64,000 nt of DNA, taken from Shinella sp. XGS7. Lineage in GTDB: Bacteria; Pseudomonadota; Gammaproteobacteria; Burkholderiales; Burkholderiaceae_C. The stretch covers positions 2,197,501-2,261,500 of the forward strand of contig NZ_CP084758.1 of NCBI RefSeq assembly GCF_020535565.1, written 5' to 3'. Below the pieces are notes generated by a model. It was given only the letters and a program-made list of their open reading frames with translations. It was not told the DNA's origin and made no database searches. Below, in pieces: positions 45,626-55,108 of this stretch (position 1 is the first letter of the stretch; each line of letters starts with the position of its first letter). The translations under genes and the position numbers were made by a program.

Positions 45626-46132
45626 ATGACGGCCCTGTCACGCCATGCCGGCGCCTTTGTGCTGCGCGTGGAGTCCGAACCGCGGCTGCGCGCCGCGGCC
45701 GCCGGCCTCCTGATCCTCACGGCCGCGGCCCTGCTGGCCTGGCTGGCCAGCCACAGCGCGGTCGCCCATCCGCCCTGGCTGCCCGTCTGGGCCTGGTGGG
45801 GGCTGGCGCTGCCGACCCTGCCGCTGGCGGCCTGGCTGGGCTGGCGCCTGCCGGCGCATCCGCCCTTGCAGCTGCACTGGGATGGCCAAGCCTGGTGGCT
45901 GGGCTCGCCCCGGCCGGGCAGCCGGCCCGAACAACCGGTGCGCCTGCGCGTGGCCCTGGATTTCGAGCACTGGCTGCTGCTGCAGGTGCGCCAGCCCGGG
46001 CGATGGGATCCTGGGCGCTACATCGCGCTGTCCCGCGCCAGCCAGCCTCTGCACTGGGGCGCCTTGCGCGCCACCCTGCATCTCGCCGCCCAGCATCCCG
46101 ATCTGGATGACGAGGCCTCGCCCCATGCTTGA
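45626..46132 (+). CDS. Small membrane protein of unknown function between fabF and rpoE
   Basis: A 168-residue protein. Two hydrophobic hairpin-like segments (AAAGLLILTAAALLAWLASHSAV and LPVWAWWGLALPTLPLAAWLGW) precede a Trp/Arg-rich cytosolic part (LQLHWDGQAWWLG, LDFEHWLLLQVR). This layout resembles small YgfX-like membrane proteins but I do not recognise the family with confidence. It starts ten bases after fabF and overlaps rpoE by eight bases, so it is co-expressed with the sigma factor. Confidence 0.6.
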   Translation: MTALSRHAGAFVLRVESEPRLRAAAAGLLILTAAALLAWLASHSAVAHPPWLPVWAWWGLALPTLPLAAWLGWRLPAHPPLQLHWDGQAWWLGSPRPGSRPEQPVRLRVALDFEHWLLLQVRQPGRWDPGRYIALSRASQPLHWGALRATLHLAAQHPDLDDEASPHA

Positions 46133-46733
46133 GCCCGATCCCGATCTGCCCCTGCTGCGCCGCGCCCAGCAGGGCGAGATGGCCGCCTTCGAGCTGCTGG
46201 TGTTGCGCCATCAGGGGCGTATTGGCCGGCTGGTGGCGCGGGTGCTGCCCGATCCCGATCTGGTGGCCGATGTGGTGCAGGAAAGCTTTCTGAGCGCCTA
46301 CCGGGCGCTGCCCGGCTTTCGCGGCGAGAGCAGCTTCTACACCTGGCTGCACCGCATCGCCCTGAACGCCGCGCGCAAGCAGCTGGCTGCCCTGCGCCGC
46401 GATCCGGTGCAGACCGAGTCCTCCCTCATTCCGGGGGAGGAGGACGGGGAACTTTTGCCCAGCCAGGCCACTCCAAGCGAGATGGCCACGCCGGAGACCC
46501 TGCTGGCGGGCCAGCAACTGGCGCAGGCCCTGGAGGCCGCCGTGCAGCGCTTGCCGCCCGAGTTCCGGGAGGCCTTGCTGCTGCGCGAGATCGAGGGCCT
46601 GGGCTATGAAGAGATGGCCGAGCTGCTCGGCTGCCCGGTGGGGACGGTGCGCTCGCGCCTTCACCGCGCCCGCGAAGCGGTGGCGGCGCAGCTGCGGCCC
46701 TTGCTGGAGGTGCGGGGTTCGCGGCGCCGGTGA
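46125..46733 (+). CDS. rpoE: RpoE-type ECF sigma factor
   Basis: A 202-residue protein. Region 2 is visible as FELLVLRHQGRIGRLVARVLPDPDLVADVVQESFLSAYRALPGFRGESSFYTWLHRIALN and region 4 as LPPEFREALLLREIEGLGYEEMAELLGCPVGTVRSRLHRAREA, both typical of RpoE/AlgU. It directs RNA polymerase to envelope-stress genes. Its ATG overlaps the preceding gene. rseA and mucD follow. Confidence 0.93.
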   Translation: MLEPDPDLPLLRRAQQGEMAAFELLVLRHQGRIGRLVARVLPDPDLVADVVQESFLSAYRALPGFRGESSFYTWLHRIALNAARKQLAALRRDPVQTESSLIPGEEDGELLPSQATPSEMATPETLLAGQQLAQALEAAVQRLPPEFREALLLREIEGLGYEEMAELLGCPVGTVRSRLHRAREAVAAQLRPLLEVRGSRRR

Positions 46734-46746
46734 GTGCCATGGCTGG

Positions 46747-47355
46747 ATGGAGATGCGATTGCTGAAGACGCTGCCGACACAGAATGCCGTGCCCGAGGGG
46801 GCGCCGGAAGACAGTCGCCTGTCCGCGCTGCGGGACGGCGAGCTGGAGGGCGAGGCCCTGGGCGCCCTGCTGCGCGAGCTGCAGGAACAGCCTGATCTGG
46901 GCTTGCGCTGGCAGGCCTATCAGCTGATCGGTGAGGGGCTGCGCCGGGCCGATCCGGCCGCGGCCCTGGCCGCGGATACGCAGCGCGGCCAGTCCTTGCT
47001 TGAGGCCTTGCGCCCGCGCCTGGCGGCCGAGGCGCAGACGCGCCCGCCGCTGCCACCGCGCGCCGAGCCGCGCGGCCAGCAGGCCCGCTGGTGGGCGCCC
47101 CTGGCCGTGGCGGCAAGCTTCGTGGCTCTGGGCGTGGGGCTGGGCAGCCTGATGGCGCCGGGCGGTCTGCGCGAGCCCGGGGTGCTGCAGGCGCGGGCCG
47201 GGCTTGCGGCGCCGCCGCTGCCTGTCTGGGGTCACGGCAGCGCTGCCGCCATGGCGCCCGGCGCGCTGAGCTTTGCCCAGTCGGCGGCCGCGCCGGGCGC
47301 GCAGCCGCTGGACCTGGATGCGCCCGCCGAGGCTGCGGTCGCCGACCGTGACTGA
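46747..47355 (+). CDS. rseA: Anti-sigma E factor (RseA/MucA-like)
   Basis: A 202-residue protein. The N-terminal RLSALRDGELEGEALGALLRELQEQPDLGLRWQAYQLIGEGLR is the RseA sigma-binding domain. One membrane helix (WWAPLAVAASFVALGVGLGSLM) near residue 120 is followed by an Ala/Pro-rich periplasmic tail. ATG 46747 or 46753 may be the start. It sequesters RpoE at the membrane and is cut by DegS and RseP under stress. No rseB follows; the next gene is mucD. Confidence 0.88.
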   Translation: MEMRLLKTLPTQNAVPEGAPEDSRLSALRDGELEGEALGALLRELQEQPDLGLRWQAYQLIGEGLRRADPAAALAADTQRGQSLLEALRPRLAAEAQTRPPLPPRAEPRGQQARWWAPLAVAASFVALGVGLGSLMAPGGLREPGVLQARAGLAAPPLPVWGHGSAAAMAPGALSFAQSAAAPGAQPLDLDAPAEAAVADRD

Positions 47356-47441
47356 GGTCAGGCGGCGCTGTCGCACGTAAATTACCGGCCTGTGCGATGC
47401 TTGCGCGTCCGGCAAGCGCCGGCAGCCTTTTCCAGAAACCG

Positions 47442-48896
47442 ATGATGCAAACCTCTGTCAAATTCCGTCGTGCGCTCCTGCGCTGGTCTGCTGCGGCTCT
47501 GCTGCCCCTGGGGTTGTCCGCCTTGCATCTGCCTGCTGCTCATGCGCAGGCCGCCCGGGAGCTGCCTGACTTCACCGAGCTGGTGGAGCGCAGCGCCCCC
47601 TCGGTGGTGAACATCCGCACCGCCGAGCGCGTGCGCCGCGCCCAGGGCGGCCCGAATATGGACGAGCAGATGCTCGAGTTCCTGCGCCGCTTCGGCATCC
47701 CGGTGCCCAACCAGCGCAATCCGCGTGGCGGTGGTGGCGGCGAGGGCGAGGAGGACGACACGCCCCAGCGCCGCGGTGTGGGCTCGGGCTTCATCCTCAG
47801 CGCCGATGGCTTTGTGATGACCAATGCCCATGTGGTGGACGGCGCCGACGAGGTCTGGGTCACGCTCACCGACAAGCGCGAGTTCAAGGCCAGGATCATC
47901 GGCGCCGATGCGCGCACCGATGTGGCCGTGGTCAAGATCGAGGCCAGCGGCCTGCCGGCGGTGAAGATCGGTGAGGTCTCGCGCCTCAAGGTGGGCGAGT
48001 GGGTGCTGGCCATCGGCTCGCCTTTCGGCTTCGACAGCACGGTGACGGCCGGCATCGTCAGCGCCAAGGCGCGCGACACCGGCGACTTCCTGCCCTTCAT
48101 CCAGACCGATGTGGCCATCAACCCCGGCAACTCCGGCGGCCCGCTGCTGAATATGCGCGGCGAGGTGGTGGGCATCAACTCGCAGATCTACAGCCGCTCG
48201 GGTGGCTTCATGGGCATCTCCTTTGCCATCCCCATCGATGAGGCAGTGCGCGTGTCCGACCAGCTGCGCGCGGCCGGCAAGGTGGTGCGTGGCCGCATCG
48301 GCGTGGAGCCGGTGGATGTGAGCAAGGAGGTGGCCGAGGCTATCGGCCTGGGCAAGGCCGCAGGCGCCCTGGTGCGCCGCATCCTGGAAGACAGCCCGGC
48401 CGAGAAATCGGGCCTGGAAGGCGGCGATGTGATCGTCAAGTTCGACGGCAAGGCCGTGGAGCGCGCCGCCGATCTGCGCCGCATCGTGGCCGCCACCAAG
48501 CCCGGCAGCCAGGTGAGCATGCAGGTCTGGCGCCGTGGCGCCTACAAGGATCTGCCCATCACCGTGGCCGAGCTGGAGGATGAAAGCGCCCGTCGCAATG
48601 CCGAGCCCGCGCCCAAGCCCGCGCCGACCCTGGGGCTGGGCGTGGCCGATCTGAGCGAGGCGCAGAAGCGCGAGCTCAAGCTGCGCGGTGGTGTGCGCGT
48701 GGAATCGGTGGAAGGGGCTGCGGCCCGCGCCGGTCTGCGCGAAGGCGATCTGATCCTGGCTGTGGACAACACCGAGATCCAGAACGCCAAGCAGTTCCAG
48801 AGCGTGATCGCCAAGCTGGAGAAAGCCAAGCTGATCAATATGCTGGTGCGTCGCGGCAATGTGGTGAACTACCTGCTGCTGCGCCCCGGTCGCTGA
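47442..48896 (+). CDS. mucD: Periplasmic DegP/MucD-type serine protease
   Basis: A 484-residue protein. A signal peptide ends near residue 35 (PAAHA, then QAAREL). The catalytic triad is His130 (TNAHVV), Asp160 (RTDVAVV) and Ser231 (GNSGGPLL). Two PDZ domains cover about 280-380 and 400-480. A Gly/Glu/Asp-rich insert (about 95-110) is in the LA loop. It removes damaged envelope proteins and tunes the sigma-E response. Start 47442 (or 47445) suits the signal peptide. Confidence 0.93.
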   Translation: MMQTSVKFRRALLRWSAAALLPLGLSALHLPAAHAQAARELPDFTELVERSAPSVVNIRTAERVRRAQGGPNMDEQMLEFLRRFGIPVPNQRNPRGGGGGEGEEDDTPQRRGVGSGFILSADGFVMTNAHVVDGADEVWVTLTDKREFKARIIGADARTDVAVVKIEASGLPAVKIGEVSRLKVGEWVLAIGSPFGFDSTVTAGIVSAKARDTGDFLPFIQTDVAINPGNSGGPLLNMRGEVVGINSQIYSRSGGFMGISFAIPIDEAVRVSDQLRAAGKVVRGRIGVEPVDVSKEVAEAIGLGKAAGALVRRILEDSPAEKSGLEGGDVIVKFDGKAVERAADLRRIVAATKPGSQVSMQVWRRGAYKDLPITVAELEDESARRNAEPAPKPAPTLGLGVADLSEAQKRELKLRGGVRVESVEGAAARAGLREGDLILAVDNTEIQNAKQFQSVIAKLEKAKLINMLVRRGNVVNYLLLRPGR

Positions 48897-48918
48897 GCTG
48901 GCGCCCCGACCCAGTACC

Positions 48919-48963
48919 GCGGCGGGTCTTTTCACCAGGTGAGAGCCCGCCGCCTTTGTTTTG
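48919..48963 (+). terminator. Terminator after mucD
   Basis: GCGGCGGG (48919-48926) and CCCGCCGC (48946-48953) form an 8-bp stem; the sequence between can extend it, and a T-rich CTTTGTTTT follows. It ends the rpoE-rseA-mucD unit. Within the 487-bp gap to lepA there are also DnaA-box-like sites and a possible small RNA, both listed separately. Confidence 0.7.
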
Positions 48964-49095
48964 CAGGGTTGGCACTTGCTAACTTGCACGAAGCAGGCTG
49001 GATTGTGTGGGTACTCGGATAGAATCCAGGCCTGCCAGCCTTTGTTTGCGACTGTTACGCGATACAAAGCGCCGGGCCTTTCCACTATCCCCAGG

Positions 49096-49130
49096 CCATC
49101 CACAGCGACTTGTTGATAACTTGTGAATAA
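49096..49130. other. Cluster of three DnaA-box-like sequences
   Basis: CCATCCACA (49096-49104) matches TTATNCACA at seven positions. TGTTGATAA (49111-49119), read on the other strand, matches at eight. TGTGAATAA (49122-49130), on the other strand, is a full match. Three such sites in 35 bases is more than chance would suggest. No replication genes are nearby. Confidence 0.4.
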
Positions 49131-49199
49131 ATCGCTGTTGGCGGGCTGCAACGACGGCCAATCCTGGGGTTCCGCGGTTTTCTGCCAAGGGCTTTTGGC

Positions 49200-49276
49200 T
49201 ACAATGAAGGCCCAACAAGCAGTTGCCATAAGTTTTGTTGGAAGGCGCGTCACCTCTTTCGACGTGCCTTTTTTTT
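49200..49276 (+). ncRNA. Possible small RNA or leader RNA with two hairpins upstream of lepA
   Basis: TACAAT at 49200-49205 is a good -10, but its -35 is weak. The sequence just after forms CCAACAA/TTGTTGG (49212-49218 with 49235-49241) and then GGCGCGTC/GACGTGCC (49244-49251 with 49261-49268, one G-U pair) followed by eight T. The predicted transcript is about 65 bases. It could be a stand-alone small RNA or an attenuated leader. No known RNA family was recognised. Confidence 0.35.
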
Positions 49277-49383
49277 ATGTCCGGCACGGCCTCTCCGAGG
49301 CCATCACATCGCTGCGCGATTGAGAGCCTTCACTGCAACGGCGGCGCCGTTGTCACCCCCGGCCGCGCAGATCGCGATCAAGC

Positions 49384-51192
49384 ATGAACCATATCCGCAA
49401 TTTCTCGATCGTGGCCCATATCGACCACGGCAAGTCGACGCTGGCCGACCGGCTGATCCAGTCGACCGGCGGCCTTGCCGACCGCGAGATGTCGGAACAG
49501 GTTCTCGACAACATGGAGATCGAGCGCGAGCGCGGCATCACCATCAAGGCCCAGACCGTGCGTCTGCACTACAAGGCCAATGACGGCGAGACCTATGTGC
49601 TGAACCTCATCGACACGCCCGGCCACGTCGACTTCGCCTACGAGGTCTCGCGCTCGCTGTCGGCCTGTGAGGGCTCGCTGCTCGTCGTCGACGCCAGCCA
49701 GGGCGTGGAAGCCCAGACGCTCGCCAACGTCTACCAGGCCATCGACAACAATCACGAACTGGTGACGGTGCTCAACAAGATCGACCTGCCGGCCGCCGAG
49801 CCGGATCGCATCAAGGACCAGATCGAGGAGGTCATCGGCATCGACGCCTCGGACGCCGTGCTGATCTCGGCGAAAACCGGCCTCGGCATTCCCGACGTGC
49901 TGGAAGCGATCGTCAAGCGCCTGCCCGCGCCGAAGGGGCAGATCGAGGCGCCGCTGCGCGCCATGATCATCGACTCCTGGTACGACGCCTATGTGGGCGT
50001 GGTGATGCTGGTCCGCGTGGTGGACGGCACGCTGCGCAAGGGCGAGCGCATCCGCATGATGGCCACCGATGCCGTCTACCCGGCCGAGCATCTGGGCGTG
50101 TTCACGCCCAAGAGCGAGAACCGCGAGCAGCTCAATGCGGGCGAGGTGGGCTTCATCATCGCCGGCATCAAGGAACTGGCCGCCGCCAAGGTGGGTGACA
50201 CCATCACGCTGGAAAAGAAGCTGCCCAACAATCTGGGCCCCGCTGCCGAGGCGCTGCCCGGCTTCAAGGAGATCCAGCCCCAGGTCTTTGCTGGCCTCTA
50301 TCCCACCGAGGCCAGCGAGTACGACTCGCTGCGCGACGCGCTGGAGAAGCTCAAGCTCAACGACGCCTCCCTGCGCTTCGAGCCCGAAGTCTCCCAGGCC
50401 CTGGGCTTCGGCTTCCGCTGCGGCTTCCTGGGGCTGCTGCACATGGAGATCGTGCAGGAGCGCCTGGAGCGCGAGTTCGACCAGGACCTGATCACCACCG
50501 CGCCCAGCGTGGTCTACGAGGTGGTGGCGGGCGACGGCGAGGTCTTCGAGGTGGAGAACCCCTCGAAGATGCCGGAGCAGAGCAAGATCGCCGAGATCCG
50601 CGAGCCCATCGTGACCGTGCATCTCTACATGCCGCAGGACTATGTGGGCCCGGTCATGACCCTGGCCAACCAGAAGCGCGGCGTGCAGATCAATATGGCC
50701 TACCACGGCCGCCAGGTGATGCTCACCTACGAGATCCCGCTGGCCGAGATCGTGCTGGACTTCTTCGACAAGCTGAAGTCCGTCTCGCGCGGTTACGCCT
50801 CCATGGACTATGAGTTCAAGGAGTACCGCGCCTCCGACGTGGTCAAGGTAGACATGCTGATCAACGGCGACCGCATCGACGCGCTGTCCATCATCGTGCA
50901 CCGCTCGCAGAGCCAGTACCGCGGCCGCCAGGTGGCGGCCAAGATGCGCGAGATCATCCCGCGCCAGATGTATGACGTGGCCATCCAGGCCGCCATTGGC
51001 GCCAACATCATCTCGCGCGAGAACATCAAGGCGCTGCGCAAGAACGTGCTGGCAAAATGCTACGGCGGTGACATCACCCGCAAGCGCAAGCTGCTGGAAA
51101 AGCAGAAGGCCGGCAAGAAGCGCATGAAGCAGATCGGCTCCGTCGAGGTGCCGCAGGAAGCCTTCCTGGCCATTCTCCAAGTTGAAGACTGA
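49384..51192 (+). CDS. lepA: Elongation factor 4 (LepA), probable mosaic gene
   Basis: A 602-residue translational GTPase. The P-loop motif AHIDHGKST (11-19), DTPGH and NKIDLP are present, with the LepA C-terminal domain ([26 protein letters not shown]). It back-translocates or remodels stalled ribosomes. Residues 1 to about 200 carry alphaproteobacterial LepA signatures ([58 protein letters not shown]); from about residue 205 on the text is betaproteobacterial. Serine codons change in step: TCG is 10 of 12 in the first 200 codons and 5 of 17 afterwards. No clear ribosome site precedes the ATG. Confidence 0.95.
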   Translation: MNHIRNFSIVAHIDHGKSTLADRLIQSTGGLADREMSEQVLDNMEIERERGITIKAQTVRLHYKANDGETYVLNLIDTPGHVDFAYEVSRSLSACEGSLLVVDASQGVEAQTLANVYQAIDNNHELVTVLNKIDLPAAEPDRIKDQIEEVIGIDASDAVLISAKTGLGIPDVLEAIVKRLPAPKGQIEAPLRAMIIDSWYDAYVGVVMLVRVVDGTLRKGERIRMMATDAVYPAEHLGVFTPKSENREQLNAGEVGFIIAGIKELAAAKVGDTITLEKKLPNNLGPAAEALPGFKEIQPQVFAGLYPTEASEYDSLRDALEKLKLNDASLRFEPEVSQALGFGFRCGFLGLLHMEIVQERLEREFDQDLITTAPSVVYEVVAGDGEVFEVENPSKMPEQSKIAEIREPIVTVHLYMPQDYVGPVMTLANQKRGVQINMAYHGRQVMLTYEIPLAEIVLDFFDKLKSVSRGYASMDYEFKEYRASDVVKVDMLINGDRIDALSIIVHRSQSQYRGRQVAAKMREIIPRQMYDVAIQAAIGANIISRENIKALRKNVLAKCYGGDITRKRKLLEKQKAGKKRMKQIGSVEVPQEAFLAILQVED

Positions 51193-51208
51193 GGAACGAC
51201 TGAAGCCG

Positions 51209-52183
51209 ATGAGTGCCCTGACCGGAATTCTTTACGCCGTCCTGATCGCCTACCTGGGCGGCTGGTACACCGGCTACTGGAGTGGCAATTTCGCGCTGCT
51301 GCTGTTTATCCTGACCGCGGTCACCATGGCCTACTGGCTGGCCGAGCGTCTGCATTTCGCGCCGGCCCGCCAGCGTGCCGCGGCCCAGCTCAGCGAGAGC
51401 GATGCCCAGCGTCGCGCCGCGCTCTCGGCCCAGGGCATTGCCCGCGTGGACGGTGATCTGGAAGGCGCCCGCCAGGAAGTGCTGCGCCAGCCCTGGTGGC
51501 TGGACTGGACCGCCGGGCTCTTCCCGGTGATCCTGATCGTCTTCCTGCTGCGCAGCTTCCTGTTCGAGCCCTTCAAGATCCCCTCGGGCTCCATGGTGCC
51601 GACCCTGCTGGTGGGTGACCTGATCCTGGTGAACAAGTTCCACTACGGCGTGCGCCTGCCGGTGATCAACAAGAAGATCATCGCCAACAACGAGGTCAAG
51701 CGCGGCGACGTGATGGTGTTCCGCTACCCCGAGGACACCAGCCTGGACTTCATCAAGCGCGTGGCGGCCATCCCCGGCGACGAGGTGGCCTATATCAACC
51801 AGCGCCTGTACATCAACGGCCAGCCCGCTCCGGTGCAGCCCCAGGGCGACTATTACGACGAGGACAGCCGCGTCTACCGACCCCACTTCATGGAGAAGCT
51901 GGGCGAGAAGGAGCACCAGATCCTGGTCGATCCCAAGCGCGAGCCCCTGTTCCGCGCCGACCGCCGCGACGGCCCCTTCCCCTACCAGGACAACTGCCGC
52001 TACAGCCCCGAGGGCGTGCGCTGCACGGTGCCGGCCGGTCATTACTACGTGCTGGGCGACAACCGCGACAACTCGCGCGACTCCCGCTTCTGGGGCTTTG
52101 TGCCGGACGAGAACATCGTCGGCAAAGCCTTCTTTGTCTGGATGAATTTCGGTAATCTCAAGCGCATCGGCAGCTTCAACTGA
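51209..52183 (+). CDS. lepB: Signal peptidase I (LepB)
   Basis: A 324-residue protein. Two N-terminal membrane helices (residues about 5-20 and 28-45) and a third near 102-118 precede the catalytic region. Ser128 in PSGSMVPTL and Lys183 in DFIKRVAAIPGD form the Ser-Lys dyad; GDNRDNSRDSRFWG is the conserved box E. It removes signal peptides at the periplasmic face. Start 51209 has GAGGAA upstream, and the gene follows lepA by 16 bases. Confidence 0.95.
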   Translation: MSALTGILYAVLIAYLGGWYTGYWSGNFALLLFILTAVTMAYWLAERLHFAPARQRAAAQLSESDAQRRAALSAQGIARVDGDLEGARQEVLRQPWWLDWTAGLFPVILIVFLLRSFLFEPFKIPSGSMVPTLLVGDLILVNKFHYGVRLPVINKKIIANNEVKRGDVMVFRYPEDTSLDFIKRVAAIPGDEVAYINQRLYINGQPAPVQPQGDYYDEDSRVYRPHFMEKLGEKEHQILVDPKREPLFRADRRDGPFPYQDNCRYSPEGVRCTVPAGHYYVLGDNRDNSRDSRFWGFVPDENIVGKAFFVWMNFGNLKRIGSFN

Positions 52184-52230
52184 TGAAGCCGGCCGGCGCC
52201 ATCTAAGACCTATCTGGAGGGACTGGATCG

Positions 52231-52602
52231 ATGCGTCAGCTAAGCATGAGCGGGCGTTCGGGCGCGCGCGGCATCAGCCTGATCGGCCTGCTGTTCTGGG
52301 CCGTGTTCCTGGCCTGCGGCGGCGTGGTCGTGGCGCGCGTGGCGCCCACCGTGATGGAGTTCTACACCATCCAGGGCGCCGTCAACCGCATCGCCAAGAA
52401 CAACCCGGCCACCGTGCCGGCGGCCAAGGCCGAGTTCGAGCGCATCCGGCAGATCGAGTACTCCATCCAGAGCATCACCGGCAACGATCTGGAGGTGAGC
52501 AAGGAGAACGACAAGGTGCGCATCTCCTTTGCCTATGAACGCCAGGTCGAGCTCTTCGGCCCCGTCTCCCTGCTGATCAAGTACCAAGGCCACTCGAACT
52601 GA
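52231..52602 (+). CDS. DUF4845 domain-containing membrane protein
   Basis: A 123-residue protein. After a short basic N-terminus comes a helix (ISLIGLLFWAVFLACGGVVVARVAP), then a small periplasmic domain (SIQSITGNDLEVSKENDKVRISFAYERQVELFGPVSLLIKYQG). The start of the protein resembles a type IV pilin N-terminal region. TGGAGG at 52215-52220 is the ribosome site. The family always lies between lepB and rnc in Burkholderiales. Its function is not established. Confidence 0.85.
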   Translation: MRQLSMSGRSGARGISLIGLLFWAVFLACGGVVVARVAPTVMEFYTIQGAVNRIAKNNPATVPAAKAEFERIRQIEYSIQSITGNDLEVSKENDKVRISFAYERQVELFGPVSLLIKYQGHSN

Positions 52603-52634
52603 AGTCGGGCAGTCTCTGTTGTATCGTTCCTTAC

Positions 52635-53345
52635 ATGGTTGCCTTGTCGTCCCTCGAATCCCTGCAGCAGCGCCTGGGTCACCAGTTCAGTGATCTGGGC
52701 CTGCTGATGCGCGCGCTCACCCATCGCAGCTTCGGGGCTGACCACTATGAGCGCCTGGAGTTCCTGGGGGACGCGGTGCTGAGTCTGGCCGTCTCCAGCC
52801 TGCTGTACGAGCGCTACGCCGGCTCCGACGAGGGCGACCTGACCCGCATCCGCGCCCATCTGGTGCGCGAAGACAGCCTGCACAGGCTGGCCCTGCAGCT
52901 GGGCCTGCCCCAGGTGCTGCGCCTCTCCGAGGGCGAGGCCCGCGGGGGCGGCGCCCAGCGCCCCTCCATCCTGGCCGATGCCCTGGAAGCCCTGATCGGC
53001 GCCGCCTTCGTGGACGGGGGCTATGAAGCCGCCCACGAGGTGGTGCGCGGCCTGCTGGGCGAGCTGATCGCCAGCAGCGGCAGCGACAACTGGGCCAAGG
53101 ATGCCAAGACCGCGCTGCAGGAATGGCTGCAGGCCCGCCGCCTGGCCGTGCCCAGCTACCGCATCACCGAGACCCGTGGCCAGGCCCACAACCAGACCTT
53201 TGCCGTGGAATGCGCGGTGCCGGCCCTGAGCCTGGCCACCCAGGGCGAAGGCCGCTCGCGCCGCGCCGCGGAGCAGGACGCCGCCCGTCGACTGCTCGAC
53301 GAACTGATGGCCCGCGACAAGCCCGGATCCGGGCTGCGGGATTGA
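52635..53345 (+). CDS. rnc: Ribonuclease III
   Basis: A 236-residue protein. The signature [15 protein letters not shown] with its catalytic acidic residues is near residues 38-52, and a second acidic site is in [18 protein letters not shown]-terminal double-stranded RNA binding domain ([36 protein letters not shown]...) completes it. It processes rRNA and dsRNA. It is followed 23 bases later by era. Confidence 0.96.
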   Translation: MVALSSLESLQQRLGHQFSDLGLLMRALTHRSFGADHYERLEFLGDAVLSLAVSSLLYERYAGSDEGDLTRIRAHLVREDSLHRLALQLGLPQVLRLSEGEARGGGAQRPSILADALEALIGAAFVDGGYEAAHEVVRGLLGELIASSGSDNWAKDAKTALQEWLQARRLAVPSYRITETRGQAHNQTFAVECAVPALSLATQGEGRSRRAAEQDAARRLLDELMARDKPGSGLRD

Positions 53346-53368
53346 AGGCGGCCACGAGCCGACACCCC

Positions 53369-54298
53369 ATGACTGAAGACAAGAGCTCCCCGGCACCCAG
53401 CGATGCTGGGACACCGCCCGCCCGCCGCAGCGGCCTGATCGCCATCGTGGGCCGCCCCAATGTGGGCAAGTCCACCTTGCTCAACGCCCTGGTGGGCCAG
53501 AAGGTGAGCATCACCTCGGCCAAGGCCCAGACCACGCGCCATCGCATCACCGGCGTGCGCACCCTGGACGAGGCCCAGTTCGTGTTCGTGGACACGCCCG
53601 GCTTCCAGACCAAGCACAACGCCGCGCTCAACCGCAATCTCAACCGCACCGTGCACGGTGTGCTGGGCGATGTGGATCTGGTGCTCTTCGTGGTGGAAGC
53701 CGGCCGCTTCGGCCTGGATGACGCCAAGGTGCTGTCCCTGCTGCCCGAAGACCGCCCCGTGGTGCTGATCGCCAACAAGCTCGACGCCGTGCACCGCCGC
53801 GCCGAGCTGGCGCCCTGGCTCAAGAACATGCAGGAGCGGCGCAATTTCGCCGAGTTCGTGCCGCTCTCGGCCAAGAAGGCGGCCGACGTCACCCGCCTGT
53901 TCAAGATCCTCAAGCCCTACCTGCCCGAGCAGGAATGGTTCTACGAGGAAGACGCGCTCACCGACCGCAGCGAGAAGTTCCTCGCCAGCGAGTTGATCCG
54001 CGAAAAGCTCTTCCGCCTCACCGGCGACGAGTTGCCCTACACCTCCACCGTCGTGATCGACAAGTGGGAGGACGAGGGGGAACTGCGCCGCATCTCCGCC
54101 TCCATCATCGTGGAGCGCGACGCCCACAAGGGCATGGTCATCGGCCAGGGCGGCGAGCTGCTCAAGCGCATCGGCTCCGAGGCCCGCCAGGAGCTGGAGC
54201 ATCTGTTCGACGGCCGTGTCTTCCTGGAACTCTGGGTCAAGGTGCGTTCCGGCTGGGCCGATAGCGAAGAGCATCTGCGCAGCTACGGCTACGAGTGA
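53369..54298 (+). CDS. era: GTPase Era
   Basis: A 309-residue protein. G1 [34 protein letters not shown]3 VDTPGFQ and G4 NKLD are present, and a C-terminal KH domain contains [23 protein letters not shown]. It binds 16S rRNA in 30S assembly. A Pro/Ser-rich N-terminal tail of about 18 residues precedes the G domain. Its stop overlaps the GTG start of recO. Confidence 0.95.
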   Translation: MTEDKSSPAPSDAGTPPARRSGLIAIVGRPNVGKSTLLNALVGQKVSITSAKAQTTRHRITGVRTLDEAQFVFVDTPGFQTKHNAALNRNLNRTVHGVLGDVDLVLFVVEAGRFGLDDAKVLSLLPEDRPVVLIANKLDAVHRRAELAPWLKNMQERRNFAEFVPLSAKKAADVTRLFKILKPYLPEQEWFYEEDALTDRSEKFLASELIREKLFRLTGDELPYTSTVVIDKWEDEGELRRISASIIVERDAHKGMVIGQGGELLKRIGSEARQELEHLFDGRVFLELWVKVRSGWADSEEHLRSYGYE

Positions 54299-55056
54299 AC
54301 GCATCAAGGGCCAGAGCGCCTGCGGTTCAGCAAGCCTTCGTCCTGCACCACTACGACTGGAGCGAGACCAGCCTGGTGCTGGACATCTTCACCCGCGAGC
54401 AGGGCCGGCTGGCCGTGGTGGCCAAGGGGGCCAAGCGCCCCTACTCGCAGCTGCGCGCCGTGCTGCTGCCCTTTCAGCGCATCCAGGTCGGGCTCTCGCG
54501 CCCGGCCAAGGGCGAGGCCGCGGCCGAGGTCAGCACCCTGCGCAGCGCCGAGTGGGTGGGCGGCCACACCCTGCCGGCCGGCGCGGCGCTCTTCAGCGCC
54601 TACTACCTGAACGAGCTGCTGCTCAAGTTCCTGGCCCGCCAGGACCCGCATCCCGCGCTCTTCGAAGCCTATGCCCAGACCCTGGCCCGCCTGGATGAGC
54701 CGGCCCTGCGCGCCTTCGAGCTGCGCCTGCTGGCCGAGGTGGGCCTGCTGCCCGACCTCAGCCTGAGCGGCACGCGCCAGACGCCGCTGGAGCTGGAGCG
54801 GCTCTACACCATCTCGCCCGAGACCGGCGTGCTGGCGGCCGAGGCCGAGAACCCCGCGGCCCTGCGCGGCGCCAGCCTGGTGCAGCTGCAGGCGGCCCTG
54901 CTGCATGGCAGCCCTGCGGCCCTGCATCAGGCGTGCGAGGGGGCGCCCGCCCAGGCCCTGCGCGCCGCACTGCGCGGCCTGCTTCAATATCATCTGGGCC
55001 ACAAGCCCTTGCGCACGCGCCAGGTCCTGCTGGACGTGCAGAAGCTCATGGAGTGA
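54295..55056 (+). CDS. recO: DNA repair protein RecO
   Basis: A 253-residue protein. The N-terminal OB fold ([48 protein letters not shown]) and the helical C-terminal part ([21 protein letters not shown]) are typical of RecO. It loads RecA with RecF/RecR. The start is GTG at 54295, overlapping the era stop by four bases. The usual zinc cysteines of the C-terminal domain are absent, as in many proteobacterial RecO proteins. Confidence 0.93.
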   Translation: MNASRARAPAVQQAFVLHHYDWSETSLVLDIFTREQGRLAVVAKGAKRPYSQLRAVLLPFQRIQVGLSRPAKGEAAAEVSTLRSAEWVGGHTLPAGAALFSAYYLNELLLKFLARQDPHPALFEAYAQTLARLDEPALRAFELRLLAEVGLLPDLSLSGTRQTPLELERLYTISPETGVLAAEAENPAALRGASLVQLQAALLHGSPAALHQACEGAPAQALRAALRGLLQYHLGHKPLRTRQVLLDVQKLME

Positions 55057-55108
55057 AACCGATGTTCCCACGCGCTCTTCCTTTGCGGCCCCTCGAGAGG
55101 GGGCTGTC

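Noticed and set aside
49096-49130. DnaA-box-like cluster as a chromosomal origin
   Set aside because: No dnaA, dnaN, gidA or AT-rich unwinding region is near; listed only as possible regulatory sites.
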